A DNA stretch of 64,000 nucleotides from the NCBI GenBank assembly GCA_030052745.1, contig JANBVO010000015.1:496001-560000 (forward strand). The letters are read 5' to 3'. The notes under the pieces were generated by a model. That model saw only the letters and a program-made list of their open reading frames with translations. It searched no databases and was not told where the DNA came from. Numbering within the stretch: the first letter of the stretch is position 1; each line of letters starts with the position of its first letter. The position numbers and the translations under genes were made by a program. This DNA is from Pleurostoma richardsiae. Its lineage: Eukaryota; Ascomycota; Sordariomycetes; Calosphaeriales; Pleurostomataceae. Below are positions 1 through 12,086 of the stretch, in pieces.

Positions 1-360
1 GGTGATCTTCCGATACAATCCGCGTCTCCCGCGGCGAAAACGCCATTCCGCGTCTAGAACCGCCTGGCTCAGCTCTGCTGAACAGCATCGTAGGGCGTTA
101 CCGAGACAGGAAACGCTGCGGAATGGCAGAAGTTCCGTAGTTGGCGCTTATTCCCGTCGCTCACCCGCCGTAGCCATATACTCAAATGGGACAAGTGCCG
201 TCGCCGCGTTCTGACTCGCGCAAGTTAGGGCGACCACGATATCTGCCCCTCGCCCAAGTTGCTGTCGCTTCTTGCCCGCGCCGGAGTGGCCTTTCCGCCA
301 AGGAGACCGCGCTGAAGAAATCTCCTACTGCGATAGACTGTGCTATAGACTGAAGCAGCC
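1..360. other. left-edge non-coding stretch
   Basis: I see no recognisable gene here. The short open frames on both strands resemble no family. The stretch directly precedes the carboxypeptidase start codon, so its right part is probably that gene's promoter and leader. Confidence 0.5.
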
Positions 361-2011
361 ATGGCCCCTCTATCGCGCATCTTTGCGGGCGCTCTCGCCG
401 CCGCCTCGTGCCTTAGTGGTGCTGCCGCAGCTGCTGTCGCTGCGCCAATACACCAGCAGCAAGTGCTTGGTGTCAGTGGAGATGACGGGTATGCGGAGTA
501 CCGCCTGCCCGAGTACCCTGAGCACGCTGTTCGGATGCGCAAGCAGAATGATGATATCTGCGATGCTGGTTCTACGCAGTATACTGGGTGGATTGACCAT
601 GCCGGCAAGCATATCTTCTTCTGTGAGTACCAACTTACAATGACCCCATTCCTGCTTCACCACAAAGGCTAATGCAACCCAACAGGGTATGTTGAGAGCC
701 TCAATGATCCTGAGCATGACCCCCTCAACCTGTGGATGACCGGCGGCCCCGGATGCAGCGGTCTCATCGGTAAGCAAGAGCTCACTGCAGTCAACCGAGA
801 TGCGTAGCTTGTGGCGCGGATACTGACGATCATCTTCAGGGATGATGATGGAGCTGGGACCATGTTTGATAAACCCGGACGGTAACGGCACCCACCGAAA
901 TCCCTTCTCCTGGACAAGCAACGCCTCCATGATCTTTATCGACCAGCCCGCGGGCACGGGCTTCTCCTACGTTGATGAGGGTGTCGACATGCCGGCGGAT
1001 TCCTTCATCGCCGCCGCAGACACGTACATCTTCCTGCGCACGCTCCTGACTGCTTTCCCCCACCTGCGCTCCCTACCCTTCCACATCTCGGGCGAGAGCT
1101 ACGGCGGCCACTACGTCCCTACCGTAGCCGCCGAGATTGTGCGCTATAACGCGATCGAGGAACACCTGGGAGGCGATTTCCTCATCCAGCTGGAGTCCGT
1201 CCTCATCGGCGACGGCTTCGTCTCGCCCCTCGACACCACCTACGGCTACTACGAGACGCTCTGCACCACCAAGCCCGGTGTCGCGGAGCCCATCTTCAAT
1301 GCCACGCGCTGTGCTCTGATTGCCGAGGCCCTGCCCCGCTGCGAGTATCTGCACGAGGCTTGTTACGCCTATCCGGACGACATCCTCTGCCACGCGGCCG
1401 ACTCCTTCTGCTCGGGCCAGATCCGCGCCCTCTTCGACGGCGAGACAGGAGCGGGGGGACGTGACCCTTTCGACATCACGCGCACGTGTGAGATTGACCA
1501 GCTGTGCTACCTCGGCGTGCTGCGCATCGAGGAGTACATGAACACGCCCGCAGTCTGGGCCGCGCTCGAGGTTCCTGACGAGGTGGCCAACTTCTCGGTC
1601 CTGAGCCTTGAGGTCCAGGACCTGTTTGGCAGGGGCAACGACCTGTATGTCAGTACGGCTCGCGAGGTGCGGTTCTTGCTTGAGGAGGGCGTTGACGTCC
1701 TGGTGTATAACGGCAATCTGGACCTGGCGTGCAACACCGCTGGCAACCTACGTTGGGCCGAGAGGATGCCGTGGTCGGGGCAGGCCGACTTCGCGGCCAG
1801 GGATCTGGCGCCATGGTATGCAGAGAGGGACGGGCAGACGGTAAAGGCGGGTACGATGAAGGAGGTTGTCGCGAGGGGCAGAGACAAGGAGGCCAGGTTC
1901 TCATTTGTCACTGTTGACTCGTCGGGCCACATGGTGCCGCTGGACCAGCCTGAGATATCACAGCAGATGATGCTCACCTGGATTTCTGGCGGGAGCTTCC
2001 GGACTGCTTGA
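361..2011 (+). CDS. secreted serine carboxypeptidase (peptidase family S10)
   Basis: Exons 361-622, 686-769 and 840-2011 join in phase to 505 residues. A hydrophobic alanine-rich signal peptide spans about residues 1-27, so the product is probably secreted or vacuolar, where S10 enzymes remove C-terminal amino acids at acid pH. The substrate-binding GGPGCS motif lies just before intron 2. The catalytic triad is visible: Ser202 in GESYGG, Asp410 in GNLDLAC and His479 in SSGHMVP. The length matches the family, and paired cysteines and N-glycosylation sequons fit a secreted enzyme. Both introns have canonical GT-AG ends and fall between conserved motifs. It lies 402 bases upstream of the co-directional 2-hydroxyacid dehydrogenase. 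The family call is firm; the exact peptide preference cannot be read from sequence. Confidence 0.93.
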
Positions 2012-2413
2012 TTGTGTGTCTTTGCACGGAAGTGAGATCACAAGTGTCGCCGGAATTAGACTTGTATGTTTCAATTTTAAGGACGTTTTTATAGACTTGA
2101 TCTCAATCTACGGGATGGGAGAGCAGAAAAGCTGTTGCGTATCACCCCGTACCTGTAGTGGTTTGCCCTCGAAACATTGGAAATCGACAAGTCTAATGCG
2201 TCGTGTATGTAATTACAGGACCCTCGGCTGTTTGTAACTGTCTTGGAGCCCGTTTCGGTAATCATACACGAGCAGTGAATGGTTGGTCTTCTCCTGTGGA
2301 GAACAACTCTACCCACAGTCCGTCGGTGGCTATAATTCTAGGTCCAGAAGCCAGTCTTGTATGAACCACGACACCTAGTACGGCCAGAGTCAGCACCCTT
2401 AGAAGCATTCACA
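2012..2413. other. intergenic, carboxypeptidase to dehydrogenase
   Basis: This holds the 3' region of the carboxypeptidase and the promoter of the next co-directional gene. I see no further coding signal and no clear regulatory motif. Confidence 0.5.
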
Positions 2414-3605
2414 ATGACCATCCAACTCGTGAGCGAACCGCTAAACCCCAAGCCCACCGTCGTCTACCTAGGCACGCCGCCAACCGGGGTGGCCTCCCTC
2501 ATCGCAGCCCTCGAAAGTCGCTTCAGCCTCATTCACCACGCTCCCAAATCATTAGATGCCCTCCTCGCAGACCTCCAGGATCCTTCATCACCCCTCTCAG
2601 TAGCATCCGCTGTACTCCGGCTCGGCACAGCCGCATCTACCGGCGTCCCTCTGGGATGGACCCGCAGTGTGACCGCCCTGCCCCACCCTCCGCCCGCACT
2701 GCGCCTCCTGATTAACCTCGGCCACGGCCTCGAGACGGAGGACGCCGCGGGCGCCGCCGCGAGCGGCATCACCGTGCGGGGCACGGCGGGCGGTACCGAC
2801 GCCACTGCCACTGTAGGTCTTTACCTTGTCGTCGCCGCCTTCCGGCTGCTGGGGGCTGCCGAGCGCGCCGCCCGCTCGGGGGATCCAGCGGCCTTTGTGG
2901 GCGCCATGTACCGCGCTGCAGAGGCCAGTATCGACCCGGCCGGCAAGACGGTCGGTGTCATTGGGTACGGACGCATTGGGCAGCGGACCGGTGAGCTGCT
3001 GCGAGCTCTGGGCATGCGGATATGCTGCTTCCGCCCTGGTGCACGAGCGGGCTCTGTGGTGGAAGGGGGAGCGGCTGTGTATGACGACCTGGATGCCATG
3101 ATCTCGGTGGTAGACTGCGTACTGCTGGCATGCCCATACACGCCGGAGACGCACCACATTTTGAACTGGGAGAGGATACAGAAGATGAAAAGGGGCGTAC
3201 GCATCGTCAACATCGCGCGGGGCGCTTGTGTTGACGAGGACGCTCTCATCATGGGGGTAGAAGCCGGCATCATCGGTGGGCTGGGGCTTGACGTCTACGA
3301 GTCGGAGTACGTAAAAGAGATGACCCGCTGTGACCAGCTGTGCTAATACTTCTGATGTCTTAGGCCGAAACCCAACTCGAAGTTGCTTGCGTTGGACTGT
3401 GCGACACTCCTGCCACACGTCGGGGGTCTCTCTGTCTCGTCTGTCGAGGTTTGTCGATCGTGATACGCTGAACTGCCGGGTATATCTTACTAACGAAACC
3501 CCCAAATATTCCTAGAACCATTGGCGCGATGCTTTCCAGCAGACTGAGAGGTTCTTTTATGGAAATAACGATGTGATTGACCGATCTCGGTCTACTGGTG
3601 AGTAG
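2414..3605 (+). CDS. D-isomer-specific 2-hydroxyacid dehydrogenase
   Basis: Exons 2414-3306, 3364-3448 and 3516-3605 give 355 residues. The family reversibly reduces 2-oxo acids to D-2-hydroxy acids with NAD(P)H in the cytosol. The nucleotide-binding GYGRIG motif is at residues 184-189. The catalytic Arg269 (IARGA), Glu298 (directly after the first splice junction) and His316 (LLPHVGG) have the expected spacing. The first intron uses a GTACGT donor; splicing there restores the family ESEPKPN run. The start is the first ATG that leaves a normal-length N-terminal domain; an upstream in-frame ATG near 2357 would add 19 residues without similarity to the family. The substrate is not identifiable; branched-chain or aromatic 2-oxo acids are possible because an aminotransferase gene lies nearby. 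Confidence 0.9.
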
Positions 3606-3888
3606 GTGCTGGTTGGATAGGTACGATTGCGCCGAGTTGCAAGATTAGTAGCGAGAGTGTCCCTTGAAGTCTCATGACAACTCAGACTCTCGGTGGAATT
3701 ACCATTTTTGACGCAGGTGGGACACGGATAGAAGAGAAATAACATCGTTTCGGGAATACTATGTAATAACCGGTCTGAGTCTTAAAATAATCGTGACCGG
3801 ACAAGAAAGCACATCATTAACTCGCTCGCTCCCTTCATGAAAGGCCACTGCCCTCCTCCATCGATTACATGACGTGGTCCTCGAACGG

Positions 3889-6463
3889 TCAAATCCATTT
3901 GGTCGGTCCGAATGTCTCTCCAGGAGCGACAGTGTCTAGGGGAGTCCCGAGGCCGTCGGCGGTAATGTATGCAATGTTGTTGCCCCACCAGTCGAGCGAC
4001 ACGCCGGGGTAGGTGAGGCAGAAGAAAACGAGAAATGTAGTGATGGCCAGCGCGGAGTCCATGGCCGCCGACAGTAAGTAGTTGTACTTGGACCACCAGG
4101 CTCGGTAGCGCCGCTTGATGACCATGTTGAAGGTCAGGCCGACCGCCGCCCAGGTGATGACGTTGCCGGCGGTGGCGGGGGGGATCGAAGAAGTCGAGGC
4201 GAAGATCACAGGGGTGTGGATCTACAATGGTCAGCCGGGCGTTGAGAGGAATTGTAGAAGGAGCTACCTGCCTTTCCTAGGAACTTGTTCTTGGGGAACT
4301 TCCTGCTGAGCAAGTAGATGACGATGGGCAGGAGGGCACCGATCAGCAGGAACCAGAGCATGCTGTTGTACATGGACCCCGACTTAAAGAGCTTGGACGG
4401 GCCGATCAGGCCCCAGAAGACCGCGTTGGCTGCGTAGCCGTTTGCGAGAGGGCAGTAAAACTAGATTAGGTGTCAGGAAACAGCCTCACGGGAGGTATTA
4501 GCGGTGTAGGCCTCTTACATGGTTCACCGCGTCATCGGTGCAGATGCCCTCAATATGTCCCATTGCCCATAGGTTGACAGCAGTCTGGACGACCCAGGAG
4601 ATTAAAATGCTGGAGCACTGCGCCGCAAAGGTTATCCTGGGGGGAATCTTCATGTAGTGGCCCGTCTTCATGGCTTGGACATAACCTAGACCCTGGAAGG
4701 TGCACACAAGTGTGAAGATCTTGAAGATGACGTTGTTCATCATATTGCCTGGCCAGATGAAGCCGCCGATGAGCGCTGACAGCACTCCAGTATTGACCGT
4801 CATGTTGGTCGTGGCCTGCATGAGCCCGATGGGCAGCAGCAGAACGAGGTTGATGAGGATACTGATGATCAAACCCCACCACGGCAGCTGTGTGTCATAC
4901 ACATATAGGAACGCCATACTGATACCCAGGATCGAAGCAAAAACGATGGCGTACCACCACTCCGGTACCCTCCTGTACGCGCGCATCAGCTTTCCATGGA
5001 TGTCCTCATTGTGTGCGCCCTCGCCGCGCCCAAGGGCCTCCTTGAAGGCGGCCACGAGCGTGTGCCGATGGTACAGGAACGTGTGCACGAGGACAGCGGT
5101 GACAGATGCAAAGCCCAGACCGTACGAGAGCACCGACGTCGTGGAGAGGAAGACGGGCGAGTACGCCGCATACGCCTCGTCGTTGATGCTGTAGTCCGCA
5201 TTCATGACCCGCGTCGTGTTGTATGCGGCGCCGGTGTTGTCGAAGGTGTCGGACGATGAGAAGGGGAAGTAGCGCCCGTACCACACGTTCGTCCAGTGCA
5301 ACGCGGGGGATATAATCCACAGGAAGACGACGCCGCCGCCCAGGATGTTGAGGATGGCCCAGGACGGGACGACGAGGGGCGAGGCGAGGTACCCAGCAAT
5401 CTGGTTCCAGTCCAACGTCAAGGGAATCAGATCCATTCCGGTGGTGGCGCCGAAGACCTGGTTCAGGGTGACATCGTTGGGACGGATCCAGGTCACCCAG
5501 GCGAAGGTTGTCAGGGACGTGAAGAGGAATGTCGGGACCACCTGCCAGCAAGCCGCGACCAGGACGACCGTCCAGAAGAACTTCATGCGGTGGACCTTCC
5601 AGCCGTTGGCGACCCTATTCTGGAATTTGGAGTCGTGGAAGCCATAGATCATCGTGCAGATGGGTAGAACACCCGGCCAGGTGCAGAAGGCCGGCGGCAC
5701 AAGAAAGCGGTGGAACATGCCTGCAAACCCGAAGCTGAGAGCCTGCGTGCTCAGAAGGAACATGAACCGAAAGCCTGGTGAGATTGGGATGCCCAGGAAC
5801 TTGTCGAAGGCGACGTAGACGTCCGAGGCCAGCGACCCGTTGTCGAAGACGGCGACGAGCGATGTCATGATGGCGGTGATGGTGTGCTCTTTGTGGTTGA
5901 ACGGACCCGGGTTGAGCGTGAACTTCCAGCCGAACACGTTGAAGACCCTTGTCGGCAGCACGCGCGCCATGAAGTGGCCGATGGGGAGCGTGACGATGAT
6001 GACAATCTGAGCTCCCAGGAAAACTGAGGCGCGGCGTCAGTGCTCCTACTTCATCGTTCAATGTGTAAGGTACTGGTGATGACCTACTTGGAGGGGAATG
6101 GAGCTGGAAGAACTGTAGGATGCCCGCGAACACGATGGTCGAGACGATACCCAGTGTCCATGCGCGGAATGTGCCCACAGGCAACTCCGGGTCGTCAACC
6201 GGGGGCACGACAGCTCGGATCTCAGAGAATTCCCTGCGGGCCGTGTGTCAGCACATGATTCAAAGGTACCTCTGAGGTGAGGCATGCTAGATGCCGGTGT
6301 TGCATCGGGACTGGACTGACGAGTCCTCGACCGAGCCGTTCTCCACCTCCGTCTCGTCCGGCTCCGGCGTGCCTTTCATGTCGGCGATGCCGGACTTGTG
6401 GGATGCGGAGTCATGGCCGTCACCCCCAGCCAGCATACTTGCGGGGTCCGTCTTTTCGCTCAT
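3889..6463 (-). CDS. OPT-family oligopeptide transporter
   Basis: On the complement, exons 6463-6321, 6233-6088, 6023-4519, 4460-4272 and 4221-3889 join to 771 residues, normal for OPT proton-coupled importers of small peptides or peptide-like metal chelates at the plasma membrane. The acidic cytosolic N-terminus is followed by about 12-16 hydrophobic segments. The family NPGPFN motif appears after the second membrane segment, and the C-terminal TPVIF-to-IPPAT region is present. The first intron uses a GTCAGT donor. The fourth intron (4222-4271) appears to start with GC rather than GT, because only that junction keeps the frame into the conserved C-terminus. It converges with the dehydrogenase gene. 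The class is secure; the transported peptide is unknown. Confidence 0.92.
4222..4271 (-). other. putative GC-AG intron in the OPT gene
   Basis: The exon ends in AAG followed by GCAGGT, and the 50-base intron ends TGTAG. Joining here yields the family sequence LGK-IHTPVIF in phase. The nearby GT donor four bases on shifts the frame away from the conserved C-terminus. Confidence 0.6.
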
Positions 6464-7669
6464 TTCGGTCTCTGTTGCGGCTCAGGCAGCCCCGTCGGCC
6501 AGTGCTGAATTGACTCTGGATCCTGAACCCGTGGCTTGTCAAGAACTCATGCGGGCAATCAGAAGGAGAGGCGCCTGTACGCTGGTGACCGCTGGTGACC
6601 CTTCTGCCTGGCGGTCCCTGGAACGGACCCTCCAGAGGTGCAGCCGTCCCGACTTTACGTCGGTGAAGCCATGTGTTGTATGCGTGACGTTGGACGGCAT
6701 AGCTCCGATTCGGGATGTCATTGCCGCGTATAAAATTCCCGTTTCGGACGCGGGCTTATCGACTTTATCTGCAGAGTCCCGGGTGCCACAGATAAGGCTT
6801 GCCTCTAAAGGGAGAAGCGCCGCCGCAGATCGAGGTTCGCACAGTACAATATGCACCGGTAGCAGGACTACGGAGTATTAGGCTAGGCCCGGGCGGTTCA
6901 GGGTGGTATTAGAACGAAACCACGCCACGGGAACCCTCTGTGCAGGGTAGTATGTGATCCAGATGGGAACTTGCAGGGGAACCGGGGGTGGATACAGTTT
7001 ACGGGAACTGCTGTGCAGGTGTACTCGTGTCATTCCTCATACAATAGGATTCTTTTACTGCAGTTAATTTATTTATTTATTTATTCCTAGTTCTATTCGA
7101 CGGTTGATCGGCTTTGAGGTCCTTTAATGTTTCAGATACAAGGATCTCTCTGTGCTGCCGTCTAATAGGGACAACACAAATACTCGACAAGAGGCATATC
7201 GGCAATTGCGATGGGTATGTGATACCACCGGGGCTCCCCAATCTGCCTTGTTGCAGGTTGTCACGCAATAACGTGTGACCCGTGTAGGGTAAAAATATCT
7301 TAGGCCCGCCCCGTCTGGATCTTGCCACCCCGATCCGGCCCGCTCGATCAGTCGTTCGTAACCGAAATCCTATCCGGATACCGGACCTGTCCTTGGAGTG
7401 GCCCACCGCCGGCCAGAACGACGCGGAGCCCCTATAGAAGGCGAACACAGTCGTACCTCGCTTCCCAATACGGCAATCTTCGGACGGCGCCATGGGGCGG
7501 ATGTCGACGAGCAAGCTAGCTGTCCCTATCTCGAGGCTCAAGCCTTCTATATCTTTATTCTGCTTCAAATCTATACTGATAAGCTGTCAATAATGACCTG
7601 GTCGGACAGCCACTAAACCCACCGAGATAGGGATCTTGGTGCATTTGCCGTATCCCGATCCATCCAGTG
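6464..7669. other. divergent promoter region of OPT and aminotransferase genes
   Basis: About 1.2 kb between two divergent starts. Open frames of up to 163 codons exist on both strands but carry no family motif and look accidental. An ATTT tandem run lies at 7067-7085. Nothing else is recognisable. Confidence 0.5.
7067..7085. repeat. ATTT microsatellite
   Basis: Four full ATTT units plus a partial unit are directly visible. It lies between the OPT and aminotransferase genes. Confidence 0.9.
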
Positions 7670-9092
7670 ATGACGGCCTCCCACGATGCGAAGGGTGCCT
7701 TGTCCGCCCCGCAAGTCCAGCAGCTCAACGCCTCGCTTCTGCGCACCACCCTCCTTCCTGCGGACAAGCAGGAACCAGTCCCAGCAGCCGATGATCCAGT
7801 CCGTCGGACCCAGAGCTGCACCACAAGTCATATGCTAGTGGCGAACTGGAGCCAGGACGAGGGATGGGCAACCCCGGAGATCGTCCCGTACGGAAATTTC
7901 AGCCTTCCGCCCACGGCCAGTGTACTCCATTACGGCACAGAGTGCTTCGTAAGTCTTACCGCGTCGGGGTCAACGAAGACTACTGGATAACAGTTGGACA
8001 ATTACTGAAAGTTCATCTGTGAATAGGAGGGACTGAAGATTTACCGCGGCTTCGACGGCCGCGCCCGCCTCTTCCGCCCGGAGCTCAACTGCCGGCGGCT
8101 TCGCGCCTCCTCGCTACGGGCCGGTCTTCCCGACTTCGACCCCGTGGAGCTACAGAAGCTCATTTTGGCGTTCCTGGCAGTGGACGGCAGGCGATGGCTA
8201 CCTGAGCCGGGCACCTTCCTGTACGTCCGCCCGGCGCTCATAGGAACCAGCGCAGCCCTCGGCGTCTCTCGCCCGGCTGAGGCGAGGTTGTTTGTCATCG
8301 CAGTACTGTTCCCCCAATTTGGGCAGGCTGGCCCCGGCCTCAGGCTCCTCTGCAGTAGCATTCAGGTCAGGGCCTGGCCCGGCGGCTTTGGCAATGCAAA
8401 GGTATGTCTGCACAGACGCAACGGCCCTGCCAGATACAAGAAACGCCCTTTGTTGCAATGTATTAACGTTGAGTTCACAGCTCGGCGCGAACTATGCCCC
8501 CACGCTCGTCGCGCAGGAAAAGGCCAACAAACAAGGGTTCATCCAAGTTCTGTGGTTGTTCGGAACTGAAGATCATATCACCGAAGCGGGCGCCTGCAAC
8601 TTCTTCGCTGTGATCCGCAACGGTCAAACCGGTCGGCCGGAGCTCATAACGCCACCCTTGGGCGACATCATTCTCGATGGCGTGACGCGGAAGAGCGTAC
8701 TGGAACTTGCGAAGGAGAGGCTGGCGGACGGGCAGAAGTGTGCCACGTTGGTGGGACTACAGGGGGTGGACGTGGTCGAGCGTCAGATCCCCGCGGGCGA
8801 GTTGGTCCAGGCATCGAAGGAGGGGCGGTTGTTGGAAGCATTTGTCACTGGAACTGCGGTAAGTGCACCGCATATAACCCAGCTTGCCTATTCTGGTCTA
8901 ACATGGCGTTCTCAGTTCTTCGTCGCTCCCGTCCGATTGATACGCTACGGTTCCGCCGACGTCGAGATCGGCGATCGAGATGAGGAGGACAGGGTAGTCG
9001 CTCCCTACTCCGCGGCACTCAAGGGATGGCTTAGCGATATCATGTATGGCAGGGAAGAACACGACTGGGGATGTGTTGTCCATGAGCAGTAG
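7670..9092 (+). CDS. branched-chain amino acid aminotransferase (class IV, PLP)
   Basis: Exons 7670-7948, 8027-8401, 8481-8858 and 8916-9092 join to 402 residues. Fold-type IV aminotransferases of this kind interconvert leucine, isoleucine and valine with their 2-oxo acids using glutamate/2-oxoglutarate. The conserved LHYG, FEGLK-like entry, FRPELN and LGANYAP segments are seen in order. The PLP-binding Lys218 is the last residue of exon 2, just before LGANY. The phosphate-binding GACNFF region follows. All four introns ends are GT-AG and phase 0. No clear mitochondrial presequence is visible in the first 50 residues, so a cytosolic form or a dedicated catabolic or secondary-metabolic paralogue is plausible. 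The family call is firm; the substrate range is inferred. Confidence 0.9.
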
Positions 9093-9311
9093 ACTGGGAG
9101 CCGGGGACCATCAACACGTCAATTCTATGTAGCACGGCGTTCCTACCTAGGTACTGGCCACAAAGAGGAGGTAATCCCTAAAGACATGAAATCGACCTGA
9201 CTCGACATACCTACGGTAAGACATCTCTGTCCTGTGTTTTCATGGTCCTACATACCCATTCCACCACACACCCCCAACAAGTAATAATAACCCTAAGAAG
9301 TGGACTTTTGA

Positions 9312-11326
9312 TCAAGCACTACCTTCACTAGAAATGAGATGTTCCCGTTTTCGAGACGCCAACCTGTTCACTTTTTCGATCTCCTCCCTGGCACCAGCCC
9401 ACTTCTTGCGCTTTCCGTCGAAGACACGGTAGACATGCGGGCTGTAAACCCCCGTCATGAGCAGATTACAGAACCTGAAGTTAGTTAGCCAGAACTTCCA
9501 TCCTTTCCAGCCCCAACCAAGGTTTTCATCCACGGCGGTCCCCGCCGTCCGGTCCGCCCATGGCATCCAGTCGGTCCAGTCGACCAGGCCGGGGAAGACG
9601 TTGCCCTCCCTGGCAATGTCACACAGCCAAGCGTGGTGCCGGTCCACGGCACGCTCCATCTCGGCTTGAGGAGGTAGCAGTGAGCTACCCTTCCACACCT
9701 GCGCGAGCGCCATGGACGCCAGATCGTACAGCTGGAACGCCGGGGTCGCGAATGCGACACAGCCCATGAAGGCAAGAGAGTCTGGGTGATCGAGTGAGAA
9801 GATGTTGCGGTATAATCGTGGCAGTGGTTTTCCCCTCGAGCCCTTGGCAGCCGTCCACTGCGCCGTTGTATTACGGGTCGGGTCATAGCGCTCCTCCAGG
9901 AGGGTGAAGTCGGCTCTGTAGCCCGTGCACAGGATGACGACGTCGATCTCGGCAACGCTGCCGTCGTCGAACTTGACCTCCTGTGGGCCCATGACCTGAC
10001 TGATGCCTGGGACGGACGTGACGGTACCGGCCTCGAGAGCGGGGACGATCTCGTCGGATACTACAGGGACTGAATGCTTGAGCGACGGTGCGGGAGATAT
10101 CCGCCATTCCGGCCGGATGATGAAGGCACTGTCCTGTAGCTTCTGGGCAAACTTGTTGAACAGCCACTCCGCGAGTTTTGGGAACAAGCCCGTCATTGCA
10201 GCCTGCGCGGCTAGCAGCCGGGCTGTGAGGCTGTGATCGACTGGTCGGCCTCTTCGGGTTCTTGGGAGCTGTGGTGTATGTTAGCATATACAGGGTAATG
10301 CACTAGACTCAGTGTGAAAGTTCTGTAGACAACTGACAATGAGTACCCCGTCTCTGTGAGAGAGATATATCTTGTTAGCCACCCCGGCGAGAGACACAGC
10401 AGTGTCTGCTCCTGTGTTTCCGAACCCTACAACGAGCACATTCTTTCCCTTGAACACTTCGGGTCTGGACAAGTTCATTAGAGTGTCGTACAAGATATAG
10501 GAACCGCTCATCAGTGGCACGTACTTCTTATAAGCTTGGGAGTGGATCTTGACCCCTGAAAAGGACTCGAGCCCCTTGATGGCAGGGAAGTGCGGCTGTC
10601 GATTCGATCCCGTCGCGAGGACCACCTTGTCAAAGTCTTCGCTGCCTCGGCCAGCGATGTGTATGACCCACTTCTGTCTATCTTCGTCTCGCGTCACGCG
10701 TGTGACAAGGGTGCCGAGGCGAAGCCTAGGCCCGAGCTTGAAGTGCTCAGTGTAGCTCTCCAAATATTTCTCGACTTCGCTGGCAGGACAGAGGCTTGGA
10801 GTCTCTTAAAGTGATTGTACCATCAGCCGCACATCGGCCCCGGCGTGAATTTGGGTTGCCGAGCGGAGCGCTGCTTACCGTCAGGAAACGGGAAGTCTGT
10901 ATAGCAGCCCTGAATGCGCGTAATGTAAGCTACCCTACCAAAACTGCAGTGCACCAACGTTTGAAGAATTTTGGAGGCTCACTCGCTCCTTAGAGATGTT
11001 TGTGACAGTGGCTACCCAACTCTCAGCATCGCCGGGAATGCAGGTCTACGTGAACTGCAGTATATGGGGATTGTACGTACTCGGAAGGACAGAGGTCTTG
11101 TTTTCTTCGCTAAACCGCCACAGCCCCCCTACATAGTCATTGCCATCAAAGCCAGTGACGTCGAACCCTTCCTCGGACAGGTTTTTCAGCGTCACAAGTC
11201 CGAGCGCACCTCACGCTGCGTTAGAGGAACAATTTGGGGTTCCTTGTTTGAGTCAGAAGCGGTGGGATTTTGCTCACCCAGCCCAATGACGGCGACCTTC
11301 TGGCCATTGTGAATTTCCCTGTCCAT
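9312..11326 (-). CDS. flavin-containing monooxygenase (FMO / dimethylaniline monooxygenase-like)
   Basis: On the complement, exons 11326-11278, 11209-11081, 11011-10983, 10909-10879, 10804-10338 and 10268-9312 join to 553 residues. These enzymes use FAD and NADPH to oxygenate nitrogen or sulphur atoms. The FAD motif GLGALG is at residues 15-20, assembled across the first splice junction. The FMO signature FSGVKIHSQAY and the NADPH motif GFGNTG follow, then the ILPR-to-PVDH and ILCTGY segments. Exons 3 and 4 are only 29 and 31 bases long, so automated prediction may truncate the protein at its N-terminus. It is tail-to-tail with the aminotransferase. The last intron uses a GTCAGT donor. The substrate is unknown; amino acid or small amine N-oxidation is a guess from context. 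Confidence 0.88.
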
Positions 11327-12086
11327 CCCGTTGGCCGTGGGAATCACAAGAACACGACTTCTACAGTAGTCTGTGAAGTTCGATTGTTAATCGAGACGTG
11401 GGATTCCGAAACACCGATACACGTCCTTCTTATGTATGAAGATAACCATCCGGGTACAAAGCTCAGATTACCAAATGGACCTCGTCATACGATCCCTTGC
11501 CCTTGGCATCCCATAGTCTAGGGCTTCCGCCCCAGACGGGATAGTGCATGGGTCTTGATGGATTAGATTAGATCACTTATACTCATGCGATTGGCCAGAT
11601 CAAGCTGTCTGGCACAGCAGCTGAGCTTGGGGGCTCCGCCCCCAGAAGTCTCGCGCCGGAACCGGCCCCGAATTCAAGCTGTTACTCGTAACATGGTGCC
11701 AGCTCCTTGAGGCCAAGACGCCAGCCTTCGCCTTCGCCTAACGGCAGATTGTGAGTGGTCCAGTACGCTCATCATTAGTGCACGCGGCAGCATTTCGGGT
11801 GTACGCGATCACCGCAAGAAAGCAGGGTTTACGACTCGCGAGAACAGTTGATTTCATTGGACTCATGCTCCGCTAGGCAAGCTGACGTGCCAAGAATATA
11901 GATGCAGTTGCCAAGTACTTTAGGCTTCTATCGGAATTCGAAAAGGACGGACTGCCCATATAGTCCTAGCAAAGACAGGATTTTGCCAACATAGAACCGA
12001 TCTATGCGGTCGCAGGTGCCGACTCATTTGCCTAACAAAGGGTAATAGAAGCTAATGGAAGCGAAGCATGACTTCACTATATACTA
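11327..12086. other. promoter of the FMO gene
   Basis: I see no coding signal. A GC-rich inverted repeat lies near 11628-11644 (GGGGG, short loop, CCCCC), and a related GGGCTTCCGCCCC sits at 11521-11533. These may be weak hairpins or degraded repeats. Confidence 0.45.

Noticed and set aside
6291-6881. 196-codon plus-strand frame
   Set aside because: Antisense to the first OPT exon and its promoter; no domain.
7077-7568. 163-codon minus-strand frame upstream of the aminotransferase
   Set aside because: No family resemblance; it covers a probable promoter and an ATTT microsatellite.
11628-11644. GC-rich hairpin as a terminator
   Set aside because: Fungal polymerase II does not use bacterial-type hairpin terminators, and the stem is only about six base pairs.
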